NCBI GenBank assembly: GCA_015956445.1
Contig: WIUZ02000009.1
Location: 744,001-808,000, forward strand
DNA from: Thelephora terrestris
Taxonomy: Eukaryota > Basidiomycota > Agaricomycetes > Thelephorales > Thelephoraceae
DNA: 64,000 nucleotides
Reading direction: 5' to 3'
Of this stretch, positions 10,694 through 23,000 are shown piece by piece. How positions within the stretch are numbered: the stretch's first letter is position 1; every line of letters begins with the position of its first letter. The translations under genes were made by a program, and so were the position numbers. The notes under the pieces were generated by a model. It did no database searches and was not told the DNA's origin. It saw only the letters and a list, made by a program, of their open reading frames with translations.

Positions 10694-11165
10694 CGGAAGT
10701 GAAGTGCGTGGCAGACTGCGGGAGATCGGGTTTACCCAGCCCCTGGGCACGGGCTTACTTAAGTTTGCTTGGCAGCACCGCCGCGTGGGAAATCCCATCA
10801 TGATCAAGGAAACTGGACGGAGGCTACACCCTCCTGTCTGTGCCCCATCCAGTACAGTCACTTTCGACACTCGCAGGTCGCATAGGGATTCTACGATCCT
10901 GAAGGATATTACACATCCGCTACTTGGAGCTTCAGGCCACACTCAAAATTCAAAAACCGGAAATTTCTTGGTAATCGAGAACGTCGTTTTTGAGGACACA
11001 GGGCGTTGGAAATTCAGAGTTCGTCGATTGGCACTTGTCGGGACCAGGAGCGCAGTCCACCCATCTCAAAACGGGGTTTCTCGACATTGTAGGAGGATGG
11101 TTTGGTGTCACCCCAGATGACATGATCAAACGCAAGGTGCGGTTGGTGAACTCGGCCGTCTTGGG
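10694..11165 (-). repeat. Duplicated promoter region (inverted copy of 15945-16448)
   Basis: The 470 bp upstream of F-box gene 1 matches, in reverse complement, the region upstream of F-box gene 3. Shared landmarks include the pyrimidine/purine tract near 10820-10860 and the stretch reading ctcaaaacgggg near 11070. The duplication therefore covered gene plus promoter, and the two copies now face in opposite directions. Confidence 0.7.
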
Positions 11166-11211
11166 GTCCAGGTCGAGTATTCGTGGCACAACCAGGACTC
11201 GCTTGCAACGG

Positions 11212-12000
11212 TTATTTCAATTCCGTATAGGTCGACAGACGTCGCCTTGCCCAGGGGAACACAAGCTCGCAGGTCATACGATCCGTCCGCGGGTATCTCC
11301 CATTGGGCGGCAACGGATTCATGGAGGGACGCACTGTTAGGAGGGCAAAAAACAGGAGGAAACAGCGAACGAGAGAAAATCGACTCAAACTCTGGGTTGC
11401 AGCGCGCCACAGCTTGAACGCCTCTACCCATTTCCATCGAGCGACAGCTGTGTAGCGTTTCAAATATCGGCGTGAGAGGTAGAGCAGTACCTCAAAGGGG
11501 AGCCGCTCGGTCATTGTAGCATCAAACCCACGGCTTTCATCCGTTTCGACTCTGGAGGGAAGGGCCGCAAGACGTACCCACTCACGCTCAACTTGGTAAC
11601 AGGTCGACAAAATTTTCCGTCGCGGGTAGCAGCTGTTGGGGTGACCACCCGAGTTTCAATGATTCCTCCCGAAGCTGGTTGATTTCTTCTGGACGTTTCT
11701 CAAGATTAAAACCATGGCAGATTGGTCCGCTTGATCCAGCTGGAGTGGATACGATCGTCTGGATTAGCGGGGTCCCTGGTTGCCTCCAAGCGGAAGGGTA
11801 CGCGCAGCGCCTGGAGGCGAGCTCGATGGCGACTTGGAGCACAGTACCAGGCTGTAGTTTGAGGGACCGTGTGGAAAGCGGGACCTAGGATGAACTGGAG
11901 TTGGTTTTCAACTACGAGCCGGCCTCGCGGGGAGTGGGGAAAAACCTGGTAGAAAATTAGGGGTGGGGAGCTATCGTCATCCATAGAGTTCACCGGGGCC
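11212..12000 (-). pseudogene. Unrecognised coding-like stretch, probably decayed
   Basis: On the minus strand, successive frames show protein-like sequence without a single intact ORF: about 12000-11720 (SSPPLIFYQVFPHSPRGR), 11842-11588 (LQVAIELASRRCAYPSAW) and 11610-11212 (ERLPFEVLLYLSRRYLKR). They may be exons of one gene interrupted by frameshifts. I recognise no family. It could also be chance open frame in GC-rich DNA. Confidence 0.25.
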
Positions 12001-12395
12001 CAAGAATATTCATTTTTTTTGAGTGGTCCAGGTGGCAAAAAATGAAGACATGCGTTTCGGGTGCACACTCGTCACTCGATCGTCCATGGATTCATGGAGG
12101 GCTTGGGGGTCAATGTGGGGTCGATGGTGTCGATGAACGTTTGATAGAACAGTTAACGCATGGATGACATCGTATGACATCACGTTGGGTCGTCTGGTCA
12201 GAACCTGCATGAGTGCATCGGGTCGTGGCGCCACAAAGCCATCCCCTTTCAGTTTTGGGTTTTGGGCGGAGCAGCCCACTCGATCACGCGACTTTCAACA
12301 CTGTTCCGTTGGGCCGCCACGTCCTCGCTCCTCCTCGTCACTTACTTAACCCCACCAGCTCACAAAACCGATCTTTACCACTCTCCTCTCTATCG

Positions 12396-13643
12396 ATGCC
12401 TTTCTGGAGCAATCGCAAAAGAATCGACACCGTTTCCACAACGCGTCGAGGTATGTCGCCCAATCATACATCCCGGATCCGATTCTTTGAGGAAGTCGTT
12501 GACCGAGGGTTCTTTGCGCCAGAAAATTCGCTAGTGGCTTCGATAACGCAAGACGAGCAAGATGCCATCTGGAGGGAAACCCGAGATTCCCTGCGAGAGA
12601 TCTACTTTTCTTACCAGGCTCGTGCAGCACGCTGGACCAAGGTCGCGGGGAAAATGGGCGAAATACTCTCCCTTATGGATATTGCCCAAGAAACTTTTGG
12701 GAAGCACCCAGGAAGGACGGCGGAGGCGGGTACCCGGGAGCGATTGTAGGATATCCCATTAATCCCCCTATGAGCATAATGTTAATTTGTTTCCAGCGGT
12801 TTCTTGGTTCGTTCGTAATCGCGACACTGCTAACGACGCTGACGAGCAAACCTGACAGATAGACCAAATGTCACACTACTTGGAGGTCAACATCCTGATG
12901 ACTGGAATGAAAGTGAGTGCCCCTATCTCGTGTTTGGATGAACGAAGTAACCTTTTCCGACAGTTCGAAGGTCAGAACATATCTCACTTTTTGGGACAGG
13001 TCCCTGACACGAAGCCCTGATAGTCGACATGACTGCACTCGGTTATATATGGGAGGCCTCCCTTCAGCCCGGCGATACTAGGGTCTGCGGCGAGGGAACC
13101 CGCGATGGTGCCCTCCTCGGGATCCAGCTCTGGGCGCAGGACCCCAAAGGGCCATCCATCTGCTGGTTGACAGGTTTCGGTCGGGCGGGGAAGAGCACCA
13201 TCGCACGGAGCATCGCAGAGAAGATGTCCGAGGATGAAACTCTCGGGGCGTCCTTCTTCTGCTCTCGTTACTCCAAAGACCAGAGTAACCTCTTGTCGAT
13301 CATTCCTACCCTCGCTTTCCAACTCGCGCGCAAGTACCACCTGTTTCGCTCAGCCCTGGAAATCCGGAAGGAATACGCGTCCTTCGAAGACCAGGTGAAC
13401 TACCTATTCGTCCAGCCCCTGAAGAAGTCCGCCATTTCGACCGTGATTGTCATCGACGCTCTAGACGAATGCAGAGGCGGGGAGCGGCTTCTGTCTTTCC
13501 TGGGGCAAATTGTATCCGAGGCCCCGGGAGTCAAGTTCTTCATCACCAGCCGTCCAGGTTCAAGGATCCAACGCGAGATGGATGTTTTAGGCGGATCAAG
13601 GGTACACGGGTTTGACCTCAGACGCGAACTGGATACGTGTTAG
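12396..13643 (+). CDS. STAND/NACHT-type NTPase, fragmentary
   Basis: The first exon (ATG 12396, to about 12730) encodes an alpha-helical stretch (MPFWSNRKR...), probably the N-terminal domain. Small exons with good splice signals appear to follow (for example an intron from GTACCC near 12730 to TTTCCAG near 12795). The open frame 13029-13643 carries a P-loop, LTGFGRAGKSTIARSIAE, where GRAGKST replaces the usual GxxGxGKST/S spacing, and a Walker B motif, TVIVIDALDEC. This is the core of fungal NLR-like proteins, used in non-self recognition and programmed cell death in other fungi. The frame stops soon after Walker B (FFITSRPGSRI), so the rest of the NACHT domain and the usual WD40, TPR or ankyrin repeats are missing. 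A decayed or truncated gene is likely. The link between exons is not fully resolved. Confidence 0.55.
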
Positions 13644-13909
13644 ATACTACCGAGTCGCATCACCTCCTTGGCGCGCGAAGTGCCCATGTTTTTTGTTGTA
13701 CGATATGACTGGTTGGCTCCTATCGGTAAAAAGTTGAGATGAACGATTGTGAATAGACCGTTGATGTGGCTTCGACAACGAAACAGGGTTTGTAACGATA
13801 TAGGAATCTGACATTGCGTGCTCTCACAGGCGGGTTTTCTTGCCAATTGATGGCCTCGTGCACGAGACCTAAGTCAACCCGCCACACTCTCCACGAGTCC
13901 ATCTTGCTA

Positions 13910-15656
13910 ATGGACACACACGATTACCCTGGAAGAGGCCTGTCGCTCTCGCAGCTCATCTTCGCCCTCAATGAAGAGCTGAAGCGCGTTACATACTCAC
14001 CGATGTATGTTGAAAAACGACATCGAAGGGCAACTTGTCCTGATTACACCCTGCAGCTACACTTTGGACGCGGCCTCCCAACTCGAGCGGGATGCTTCAA
14101 TCGCGCTAATAAATCTTCGCGAGTGGAGGAACTCTTTCGTTCGCTTCAACCGCATCCCGGCGGATATTATTTCCCTCATCGCCACCAACCTCTCCTCTCA
14201 GGTGGACCGTTTCCATGCCGCTTCCGTTTCTCGTCGTTGGCGCGGAGTCCTCCTCAATCGTGGCACGCTATGGTCACAGCTGTTCCTCAGAAAAGGTGAG
14301 GAGTACGTGTCAACCCTCCTCGAACGCGCAAAAGGGTCTCTGCTAGACATCATCGCCGATCACGGTGCTCCTCTTGGCACGTACACAACACTGATTCACC
14401 CTCACGCTCGGCAAATCAGGCGCCTAGAATTCGTCGAAAACAGCTGGCAGGACGTCGTAACGTTCTCTGAAGCCAACTCGGGGAAACTCCCGCTCCTCCG
14501 CACCCTCGAGATCATAGATCCTGATCTCTATCGCTCACGATTTCCCCAAGACATCGTGACCGCTGCCTCACTTCCCCTCTTCAGAGGCTCTATCGGTCTG
14601 GAAGAATTCGTTATCCGTTCGAGAAGGCTTTCCCTACTGAGCTGTTTCCGCTTTCCGAACCTCACCACGTTCGAACTGTCGTCAGGCCCGGAAAACGAGT
14701 TTACTGCTTCACACCTGCTCGACTTTCTGAAAGCATCACCCATGTTACAAACGGTCGATTTGAAGATCACTGTCACAGTCGAGCCGAGGAACGTTCCGCA
14801 GGAAACGATTGTCGTCCTTCCCAATGTCAAGACCTTCTCACTGCGCGTAGCCGATAGACGTGGGACACGCATCTACGACATTGCCGCTCGCATATCGTGC
14901 CCTTTCGCCAAGTACACATCACTGACGCACCATACGTGTGAATCCTACTTGAGTGCCGACCTGGAGGCATTCACCACCCCTGTTCTGTGGAATACAATCC
15001 TCCACCAGTATACGGCGAGCCCAATCGAGAGAGTCAAACTCGAGATAAAATACTCCGAGGACGAGGACATCACCTGTTTTCTCACCTTCCTCTCCTCCGA
15101 CGCGACCGTCGTTGATTTGAACTTCGAAGTTGCCAGCTTGGGTCTAGACGAGGCCGATTTACACATGCCTCGCGTGGAGATGGGGTGGAGGTTTTTCGCT
15201 CAGGCCCTCAAGACCATCCAGCACCGCCACCTGCTGTCCCACGTCAAACGACTACACATCGAACATAGAGCCGCCATGTCGGATGCCCCCGAGATGCTAC
15301 GTGCGGCGGAACAGGTTCCGATACTGTTCAACTTATTGGGGCCGTTGGACAAGTTGACCATCCGCGGCTGCGATTTACATTTATTCATCGACGCCTTCCT
15401 GGACCGTCAGAGGCTTCGCAACTCGCAACCCGTTGCATTCCCGCATATCGAGACGCTCGTGATCTTGAATCCATTGATGGTAATCGATGAGACGGAATGC
15501 CTGAAGGCGATTGTGAAACTCGCAAAGTTGCAGCATTCGCTGGGGAAACCCTTCTGGTGTGTCAAGGTTCGCTTGTGGAATATTCCTGCAGGGATGGCAG
15601 AGGAGTTGGGTCAGTGGGTCAATGCAGTTTATTGCGATGAGGAAGGCAATGTGTAG
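13910..15656 (+). CDS. F-box protein, cluster member 2 (564 aa)
   Basis: Exon 1 is 13910-14004 (MDTHDYPGRGLSLSQL...). The intron is 14005-14056 (GTATGT, CCTGATTAC branch, CTGCAG). Exon 2 is 14057-15656. The F-box is at about residues 57-103 (NRIPADIISLIATNLSS...VSRRWRGVL). The C-terminal ~450 residues are leucine-rich and LRR-like, with no other domain. Expected role: substrate receptor of an SCF ubiquitin ligase, target unknown. Very close to the pseudogene at 34179-35920; the similarity continues about 270 bp past the stop codon, so the pair arose by a segmental duplication. All splice signals and the frame are intact. Confidence 0.85.
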
Positions 15657-15935
15657 AGTAACCACATTGTGTACCAGGTAACTTCGATGTTACTCATAGA
15701 TGATTGAGAGTTCTCGATACAGATTTACTCTCTGATACCGCCCCGCGATGCGCTTGTAATGAAGGTTGCACAAAAAAATCCTTGGATTTGATAACTCGTT
15801 CTTAAACATAGGAAATACTGAATTGCACGTCCACAGCACGGAAAACCGTGATCACCGCTTACATCAACGACCACAGGTGCAGACCCCCCAAGCGAATAAA
15901 GCCAAACCGATCTTCGCTTCGGTTAACGAGTTCAA
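15657..15935 (+). repeat. Duplicated 3' flank of F-box gene 2 (matches 35921-36195)
   Basis: The sequence after the stop (accacattgtgtaccagg, later ccacagcacggaaaaccgtg) recurs downstream of the pseudogene at 34179-35920 with point differences and small indels. The match ends near the word ttcggtt in both places, marking the edge of the duplicated segment. Confidence 0.7.
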
Positions 15936-16448
15936 ACGTTCACCAACCGCACCTTGCGCTTGATCATATCGTCTGGGAGGACACCAAACCACCCTCCTAC
16001 AACTTTGCCGAGAAACCCCGTTTTGAGGTGGGTGGGCTGCGCTCCTGGTCTCGACGAGTGCCGGTCGACGAACTCTCAATTTCCAACGCCGTGTATCCTC
16101 AAAAACGACGTTCTCGATGATACCAATAATTTTCCGGATTTTGAGCTTTGAATGTGGCCTCAAGCTTCAAGCAGCGGATGTGATATCCTTCAGGACCGTG
16201 GGATCCTTATGCAACCCGCGAGTGTCGGAAGTGACTGTACTGGATGGGACACAGACAAGAGGGTGTAGCCTCCCTTGATTAGGCTGGAATCCAGCCTCGA
16301 ATTTCAGAGCGAATTCGGAGGAGGATTTGAGGGGGGGGGGACTGCTGTTGAGTGCTGTTGGGGGGACGCTCTCTTGATGGGATTTCCCACACGGCGGTGC
16401 TGCGCCGTGAACCCGATCTGCCACAGTCTGCCACGCACTCCACTTCCA

Positions 16449-18206
16449 ATGGACACACACACCTACCCCGGAAGGGGCCTATCGCTTTCCCAGCTCATAT
16501 TTGCTCTTAACGAAGAGCTGAAGCGCGCGGCGTATTCACCGCCGTACGTCGCAAAGGGTCAGACAAACATCGAGGAATGATATGTTGATTACCCCTGCAG
16601 CTTCACTTTGAAGGCAGTCTCTCAACTCGACCGGGATGCTTCGCTCGCGTTGGCAACCGTTCGCGAGTGGAGAAACTCCTTCGCCCGCGTCAACCGCATC
16701 CCGATGGATATCCTTACCCTCATCCCTGCCTACCTCCCCACCCAAAAGGACCGTTTCGATGCGGCTTCTGTGTGTTGTCATTGGCGTGGGGTACTCCTTA
16801 AACACGGCCCACTGTGGTCACAGCTATACCTCATCAAGGGCGAGGAATGCGTGTCGACCCTCCTCGAGCGCGCCAGAGGGTCCGCGCTAGACGTCATCAC
16901 CCGTCGTGATATCCCCATCAGCACCATCAGACTAATTTCCTCTCGCGCTGAGCGAATCAGACACCTCGAAATCATCAGAACCGACTGGGAGGATGTTATA
17001 ACGTTCTCTGGATTTAACTCCGGGCAACTTCCCCTCCTCCGCACTCTCAAAATCGATTTCCCCGATCTCTCAAAATTGCGCGACCAACCAAATGTTGTGA
17101 TCCCTCCCTCACCTCACATCTTCGGAGGTTCTATCGATTTGGAAGAATTCGTCTTCAATTCCTGGAAATTGTCCTTTTTGGGTCATTTTGTCTTTCCGAG
17201 GCTCACCACGTTCGTACTACGGGCAAGCCAGACGAGCGAGTGTAGTGCTTTGTACCTACTCGAATTTCTGAAAGCTTTGCCCATGTTGCAAACCGTCAAA
17301 GTGAACCTCGGCGCGGGGGTCGTGCCGAGGGGCGTCCCGGAGGAATTAGTCGTCGTTCTTCCCAATGTCGAGACCTTCTCCCTGCACATAGCAGATGACC
17401 TAACGACACAGGTGTACAATATTGCAGCCCACATTCTGTGTCCTCGCGCTAGGTACGCGTCGCTGGCGTACAGCGTGGACGACGACGACATGAGTGCCAT
17501 CCTGGAGGCGTTCCCCACCTCTGTTCCATGGAACACAATCGTTCACCAGTACATTACAAGCCCAATCGATGAAGTCGCGCTCGAGGTGAAGCGCGCTGAT
17601 GGCGCGGATATCGAGAGTTCCCTCACCTTCCGGTCCTCCGACGCGACTGCCATTAGTTTTGGGTTCAACGTTGACGATACGGGCATAGCCAAGGTCGACT
17701 TAGACATGCCCCGTGCAGAGATGGGTTGGGAGATTTTCTCTAAAGGTCTCACGACCATCCGGGATCACCCCTTATTGACCCACGCCAAACAGCTCTGCCT
17801 CGAACACAGAGCTATTATCTCAGATCCCTACATGATGCTGCGTATGGCGGAGGAGGTTCGGGAACTGTTCGGTTCACTGGGACCCTTGGACAAGTTGACC
17901 ATCTCCGGGTGCGACTTGCATATATTCGTCGCCAATTTCCTTGATCATCCGGTGCTTGACAACTTGGAGTCACCCATAGTGTTCCCACAGATCAACGAAC
18001 TCATTATCTTGCACCCCTTGATGGAAGAGGATAGGGTGGAATGCATGGATGCTATTGTGGAACTTACAAGCTCACAGCATGCGCGAGGGATACCCTTCGA
18101 CCGTGTGGCAATCCGGATGTTGGATATTCCTGCGGGGATGGAGGAGGCGTTGAAGCGATGGGTTGGTGTCGTGGATTGTTTTGAGAAGTGGTACTGGCAA
18201 GAATGA
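16449..18206 (+). CDS. F-box protein, cluster member 3 (566 aa)
   Basis: Exon 1 is 16449-16543 (MDTHTYPGRGLSLSQL...), the intron 16544-16600 (GTACGT...TTGATTAC...CTGCAG, 57 bp) and exon 2 16601-18206. Without splicing, the first exon would hit a stop shortly after the leader, so splicing is required. The F-box is at about residues 57-105 (NRIPMDILTLIPAYL...VCCHWRGVL), followed by leucine-rich repeats to the end. Close paralogue of member 1 in inverted orientation, with shared promoter sequence. Intact. SCF substrate adaptor by family; substrate unknown. Confidence 0.85.
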
Positions 18207-19616
18207 GACATGTGGAAGGTCCTTATTACGCACCTTATAACTTGATAATCAGTGGGCCTCTAGCGCTCTTGTCGAATGGCGTGAGATCGTTCGGGGTGAG
18301 GTATACGTAGAAAAATCTGCTGGATTCCGAAATTTGAATCCTCTGATTCCTCAAGGCCTCAAGTCAGGGTCACGTGTTCACAAAATCGTCAGCGGCCCGG
18401 GCCATACTGATTTAATACTGCCAGCGCCGGTGCTGAGGCGCTGACGCGCCACGCCCAGGTATTATAAGCGTCGTGGTGGCCACACGATAGCAAGTGAACC
18501 TGATTTTCCACACCTGTCCTACGTTCTCCACATCTCCAATGGACGCACATAACTACCCTGGAAGGGGCCTATCGCTTTCCCAACTCGTCTTTGCCCTCAA
18601 CGAAGAGCTGAAGCGTGTGGCACCTTCTCCACTGTGCGTTGAGAAATCTCATTTTGGAGATTGAAGAACTTCATGCTGACTACCTCTGTAGAATCACTTT
18701 GGAGGCTTTCAGTCAGCTCGACCGAGATGCTTCCAATGCGCTGGCGACGATTCGCGAGTGGACACTGGGGGCAAGGGGTGGTGTTCCAGTCCAGAACGTT
18801 GCAAGTTCATTGCAAGGAAATGGTCGATGTACCTGGCAAAAACCGACCCAGTACATTGCAAACACATTTTGAAATTTCCAGGCCAATTTCCTTGCAGTGT
18901 TCTGGGACAGAAAATGGTCAGTACATTCACAATGTTCCAGTGATGTTCCCATTAGGTAATCCATGGGTGCGTTCAGGGTTTTGCCAAAGAAAGTAACCTC
19001 GACATCGACGATCGGCACATTTACAATTTTCTTGGTCAGGAAAATTCAAGGTGCGCCCAACAGTGTTTTTGCAGTGTTCTGGGGTGGTACATCCAGAATG
19101 TACTGGTACCGTCGACTGCAATGTACTGAGTTTGGCAAACACCAGGAACACTGCAAGGAAACTGGAAAAACTGGGAACATTTTGAATGAACTTGTGATGT
19201 TCCTGGTTTTTCCAGTTTCCTTGCAGTGTTCCTGTGGTTTTCCTGATGTTTGCCGAGCTCAGTACATTGCAGTCGACAGCACCAGTACATTCTGAATTTA
19301 CCAACCCAGAACACTACAAAGACACTGTTTGAGTGCATTTTGAATTTTGCTGACCAGGAACATTGTAAATGCGCTGATCGTTGACGTCGAGGTTACATTC
19401 TTTGGGAAAATTCTGAATGTACCCATGGATTACCTAATGGGACCGTCACCAGAACATTGTGAATGTACTGACCATTTTCTGTCCCCGAACACTGCAAGGA
19501 AATCAGCTTGGAAATTTCAAAATGTGTTTGCAATGTACTGGGTGGGTTTTTGCCAGGTAGATCGTCCATTTCCTTGCAATGAACTTACAATGTTCTGGAC
19601 CGTAACACCACCCCTT

Positions 19617-19966
19617 TCTTGAGCAGGCAGAGTATAATATTATACTACTACATGGATACTCTAATCCTTACCTGAAGGGGAGAGGCTTTATAGTTGCTAG
19701 TGGGAGAGAGAGAGAAGCGATTGATTGATCTATGGACACATGAGGGGTATATATACTATCTACTCTATTAACGTCACATCTATACAGTGTGACTGATGCA
19801 TGGTCCGTGCGGCGGCTTAAGGCACGCGCGCGTTATACCGATCGATCGGGTCACTGATGTGACACCGTCCCTTCGGGTCGCTTATTCAGCGCTCTCCGGC
19901 ATCGGCTCTCGCACGAAGCGGTAGAGCCGGTTGACCCGTTGCCGGACACAGACCTTCGGTTCAACA
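19617..19966 (-). repeat. Copia LTR (3' LTR relative to pol), 350 bp
   Basis: Reads TGTTGAACCGAAGG...CTCAAGA on the minus strand and appears identical by eye to 25634-25983. The element is flanked by CCCTT (19612-19616 and 25984-25988). The 3' end is AGA, not the usual CA. Placing the boundary here is what yields a perfect 5-bp target duplication. Confidence 0.85.
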
Positions 19967-19978
19967 CTCCCCCTTACT
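19967..19978 (-). other. Copia polypurine tract
   Basis: AGTAAGGGGGAG on the minus strand, directly adjacent to the 3' LTR; the expected plus-strand primer site. Confidence 0.7.
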
Positions 19979-20042
19979 AAGTACAGCTCCCTATATAACT
20001 TCATTGGTGGGAACTGGACTGTAGTAAGTTGGAGGTATGTGC

Positions 20043-23000
20043 TCAGAAGAATTCAAGGCCTAAGGCATCTCTAAATTTTCTGAGTTTGACGACTCCTAGG
20101 TTCTTCGTCAGGAGATCCGCGGGATTGTCATCTCCGGGAATGAAATACACTACCACGCGTCCATCATTGATGACTTCGCGAATATAATGATAGCGGATGT
20201 CAATGTGTTTCGACCTCTTTTCAGTGACCGGGTTTGAGGCGATAAAGATCGAGCCTTGGTTATCTCCGCAGATTGGGATGGCTTTAAGGTTATAGCCGAG
20301 CTCCCCCAGTAGGGTATGCATCCAGACTACTTGGCGGCTACAATCGGAAAGCGCCATGTATTCAGCCTCAGTGGACGACAGCGCAATGGTTCTCTGCGCT
20401 CTTGAGGTCCATGAGATGAGTCCTTTTGCCATTCGGACAAAGTATCCACTTTGGGATCGTCTCTGAGTGGGGTCTGAGGCCCAGTCTGAGTCGGTACAGG
20501 CTGAGATACCTTCCCGTGAATCTCCGTCGTAGGTTAATCGATATTTGGAAGTCCCGATTAAATAGCGGCAGATATACAGCGCTTTCTCGACGTGCTCTTT
20601 TGATGGGTTTGCAGCATATTGCGCAAGTTTGGTGACCGCGAAGGCGATATCAGGTCGGGTACCCAGCATTAGGTACAGTAAGGAACCGATTATGGTCTGG
20701 AACCTGCTTCGTCTTTCCGGGCATGCTACCTCTGTTGATGGAGTTGGTACATACCCGGCTGGAAGGGGGGTTGGAGCAATTTTTGCATTTTGCATCCCAC
20801 ATCGCTCGAGGACTGTCTGGAGGTAGGCGCATTGATCTATAGAAATCTTGCTGCCATGTCGAGTGATCCTCATGCGGAGGAAATCGGTTAGGTCTCCTAG
20901 ATCCCTAGTTTCCCATATCTTCATGAACTCCCCCTTGAGCTGCTCCGTAAGCGCTGTGTGGGGTCCGGTAAAAATGGCATCGTCTACATAGATTAACGCA
21001 ATTACGAATTTTCCATCTTTATCCTGGTAAATGAAGATCCCGGCATCTGAGCTCAAGGATTTGAATCCGAGCTTTTCCATGGACCGTTTCAGAGCTCGCC
21101 ACCATGCGAGTCCGGCTTGTTTCAGTCCGTAGAGGGCACGCTTTAAGCGGAGAACATGAGTCTCTTTTCCAGGAGCTACGAATCCCTCTGGTTGTTCCAT
21201 GTAGATCTCCTCGTCGAGTTCGCCGTATAGGTACGCATTTCGAACATCAAGTCCTTTAAGGACCCATCCTCCGAGGGCGGCCATTGCAAATATTAGGCGC
21301 ACTGTCTCGAATCGGACAACGGGGGAGAACACGGCATCGTAGTCCATTCCCTCAACCTGTGAGAAGCCTTTCGCTACTAAGCGGGCTTTCTTGCGACCAT
21401 CTGGTTTCTGGTCGAATACCCAGCGGTTTTTAATAACCTTGCGGCCTCGGGGGCGCTCCACCAGGTCGTATACGTTACGCTTGCGAAGAGCTTCCAACTC
21501 TTCATTGCAAGCTGTCCTCCATTCCTCGAGCTCAGCCTGTGGTAGTGTGGCGATGTCTCGGTATTTCCATTCTTTTGGAGTTTTTCCGTCGGCGGTTGGT
21601 GAGACAGCCTTCGAAATCAAGAGGTTTTGGAGTTCTACTCCCCCTTCCCGGCATAGCCTAGCTAGAAGGGCGTCAGTGTCCTCCTCAGGGGTGGTAAACC
21701 CGGATGGTTCAACGGATTTCTCAACCTCATCTTCGGACTCCGACACCACTTCAGTCTCTTCCTCGGCGGAGGATTCTCTCTCAGGAAGTGGCTGTGTGCT
21801 AGGTCCGGGAATCGTTCCTGAACTTCGCCCGCGCCTAGGTGCCACGGAAAAATCTCCGACAACCTTCTTCCAATCCTTCATTCGCCGGGTAGACTTAATT
21901 ATTTCTACCGGGTGTTTACTACCGTAAACATTGCCGGGCTTGGCCGGTACTTTCCGCTCACGCTGAGGCCTCCGAGTTTTAACAGGTGATGGAGGCATAA
22001 CCGCTGGCGGAGCGGGTGGTGCATCCTCAGGGCCGGAATCAGAGCTAGAGCTGGGCGTAGGCGATCTCGGCGGCTCTGGACTGGGCGCTCTAGATTGCAC
22101 CGGCGTTTGTGGCTGTGGTGCGGGCTCAATAGCACGTTCCTTGCCTTTTGAGGAAGGCTTGGGGGTAGGTTTGGGACGCGCTGAGGGTGTTGCGTCATCC
22201 TCCTCTTGTCCTCCTGGAAGGGGACACTGGCAGTCACCGTCTTTATGACAGTGATGACTGGGTAAGGGTGGCGCAGCAGATTGCAGCCGTGTGTTGCGCC
22301 GTGTACTGGCAGTTGGGCACTTTGGAAAGTGCAACTCATCGAAGGTGGCTTGTGCGGCGGAGAAGATAATGTTATTTGGTCCGCGCATAAAGATCCATCC
22401 TTTTCCTCCCGGGTGGGTCCCTAGGTAGGTCATCAACTCCGACCGGGGTGCGAGTTTATTTACCCGTACTTCTTCCGGGATGAAGACGTATGCTCCGCAA
22501 CCGAGGACCCGAAGATGATCAATTGATGGCTTACTTCCATTCAATAGCTGGAATGGGGTCTGCCAGTTTAGGCGACGATTCGGCGTTCGATTGTAAACGT
22601 GAGTTGCGTGGTCAATGGCGAATTCCCACCAGGATTGAGGGAGGCAAGCCTGCAATCTCATGGATTCTGCCTTATCCATCAATGTTCGAATGATCCTTTC
22701 CGCGCGGCCATTTTGCTGGTGTGCGTGCGGGATAGACTGGAGGATCTCGATTCCCTTTTCCTTGAGCATCGTTGTAAATGTTAGGGACGTGTATTCTCCC
22801 CCGGCATCGGACATCCATCGGCGTACTCTCTTCTGGTACTTAGTTTCAACCATAGCCAGGAAATGCCTGGTAGCCACGAGTGCAGCGTCCTTAGTGCGCA
22901 AATTCATGGTCCAGGCGTGTGAGGTATAGTCGTCATAGAAGACGATTGAGTACTTGTATTTGCGATAGGATTCAATGGGGAAGGTCTTCAGGTCCGAGTG

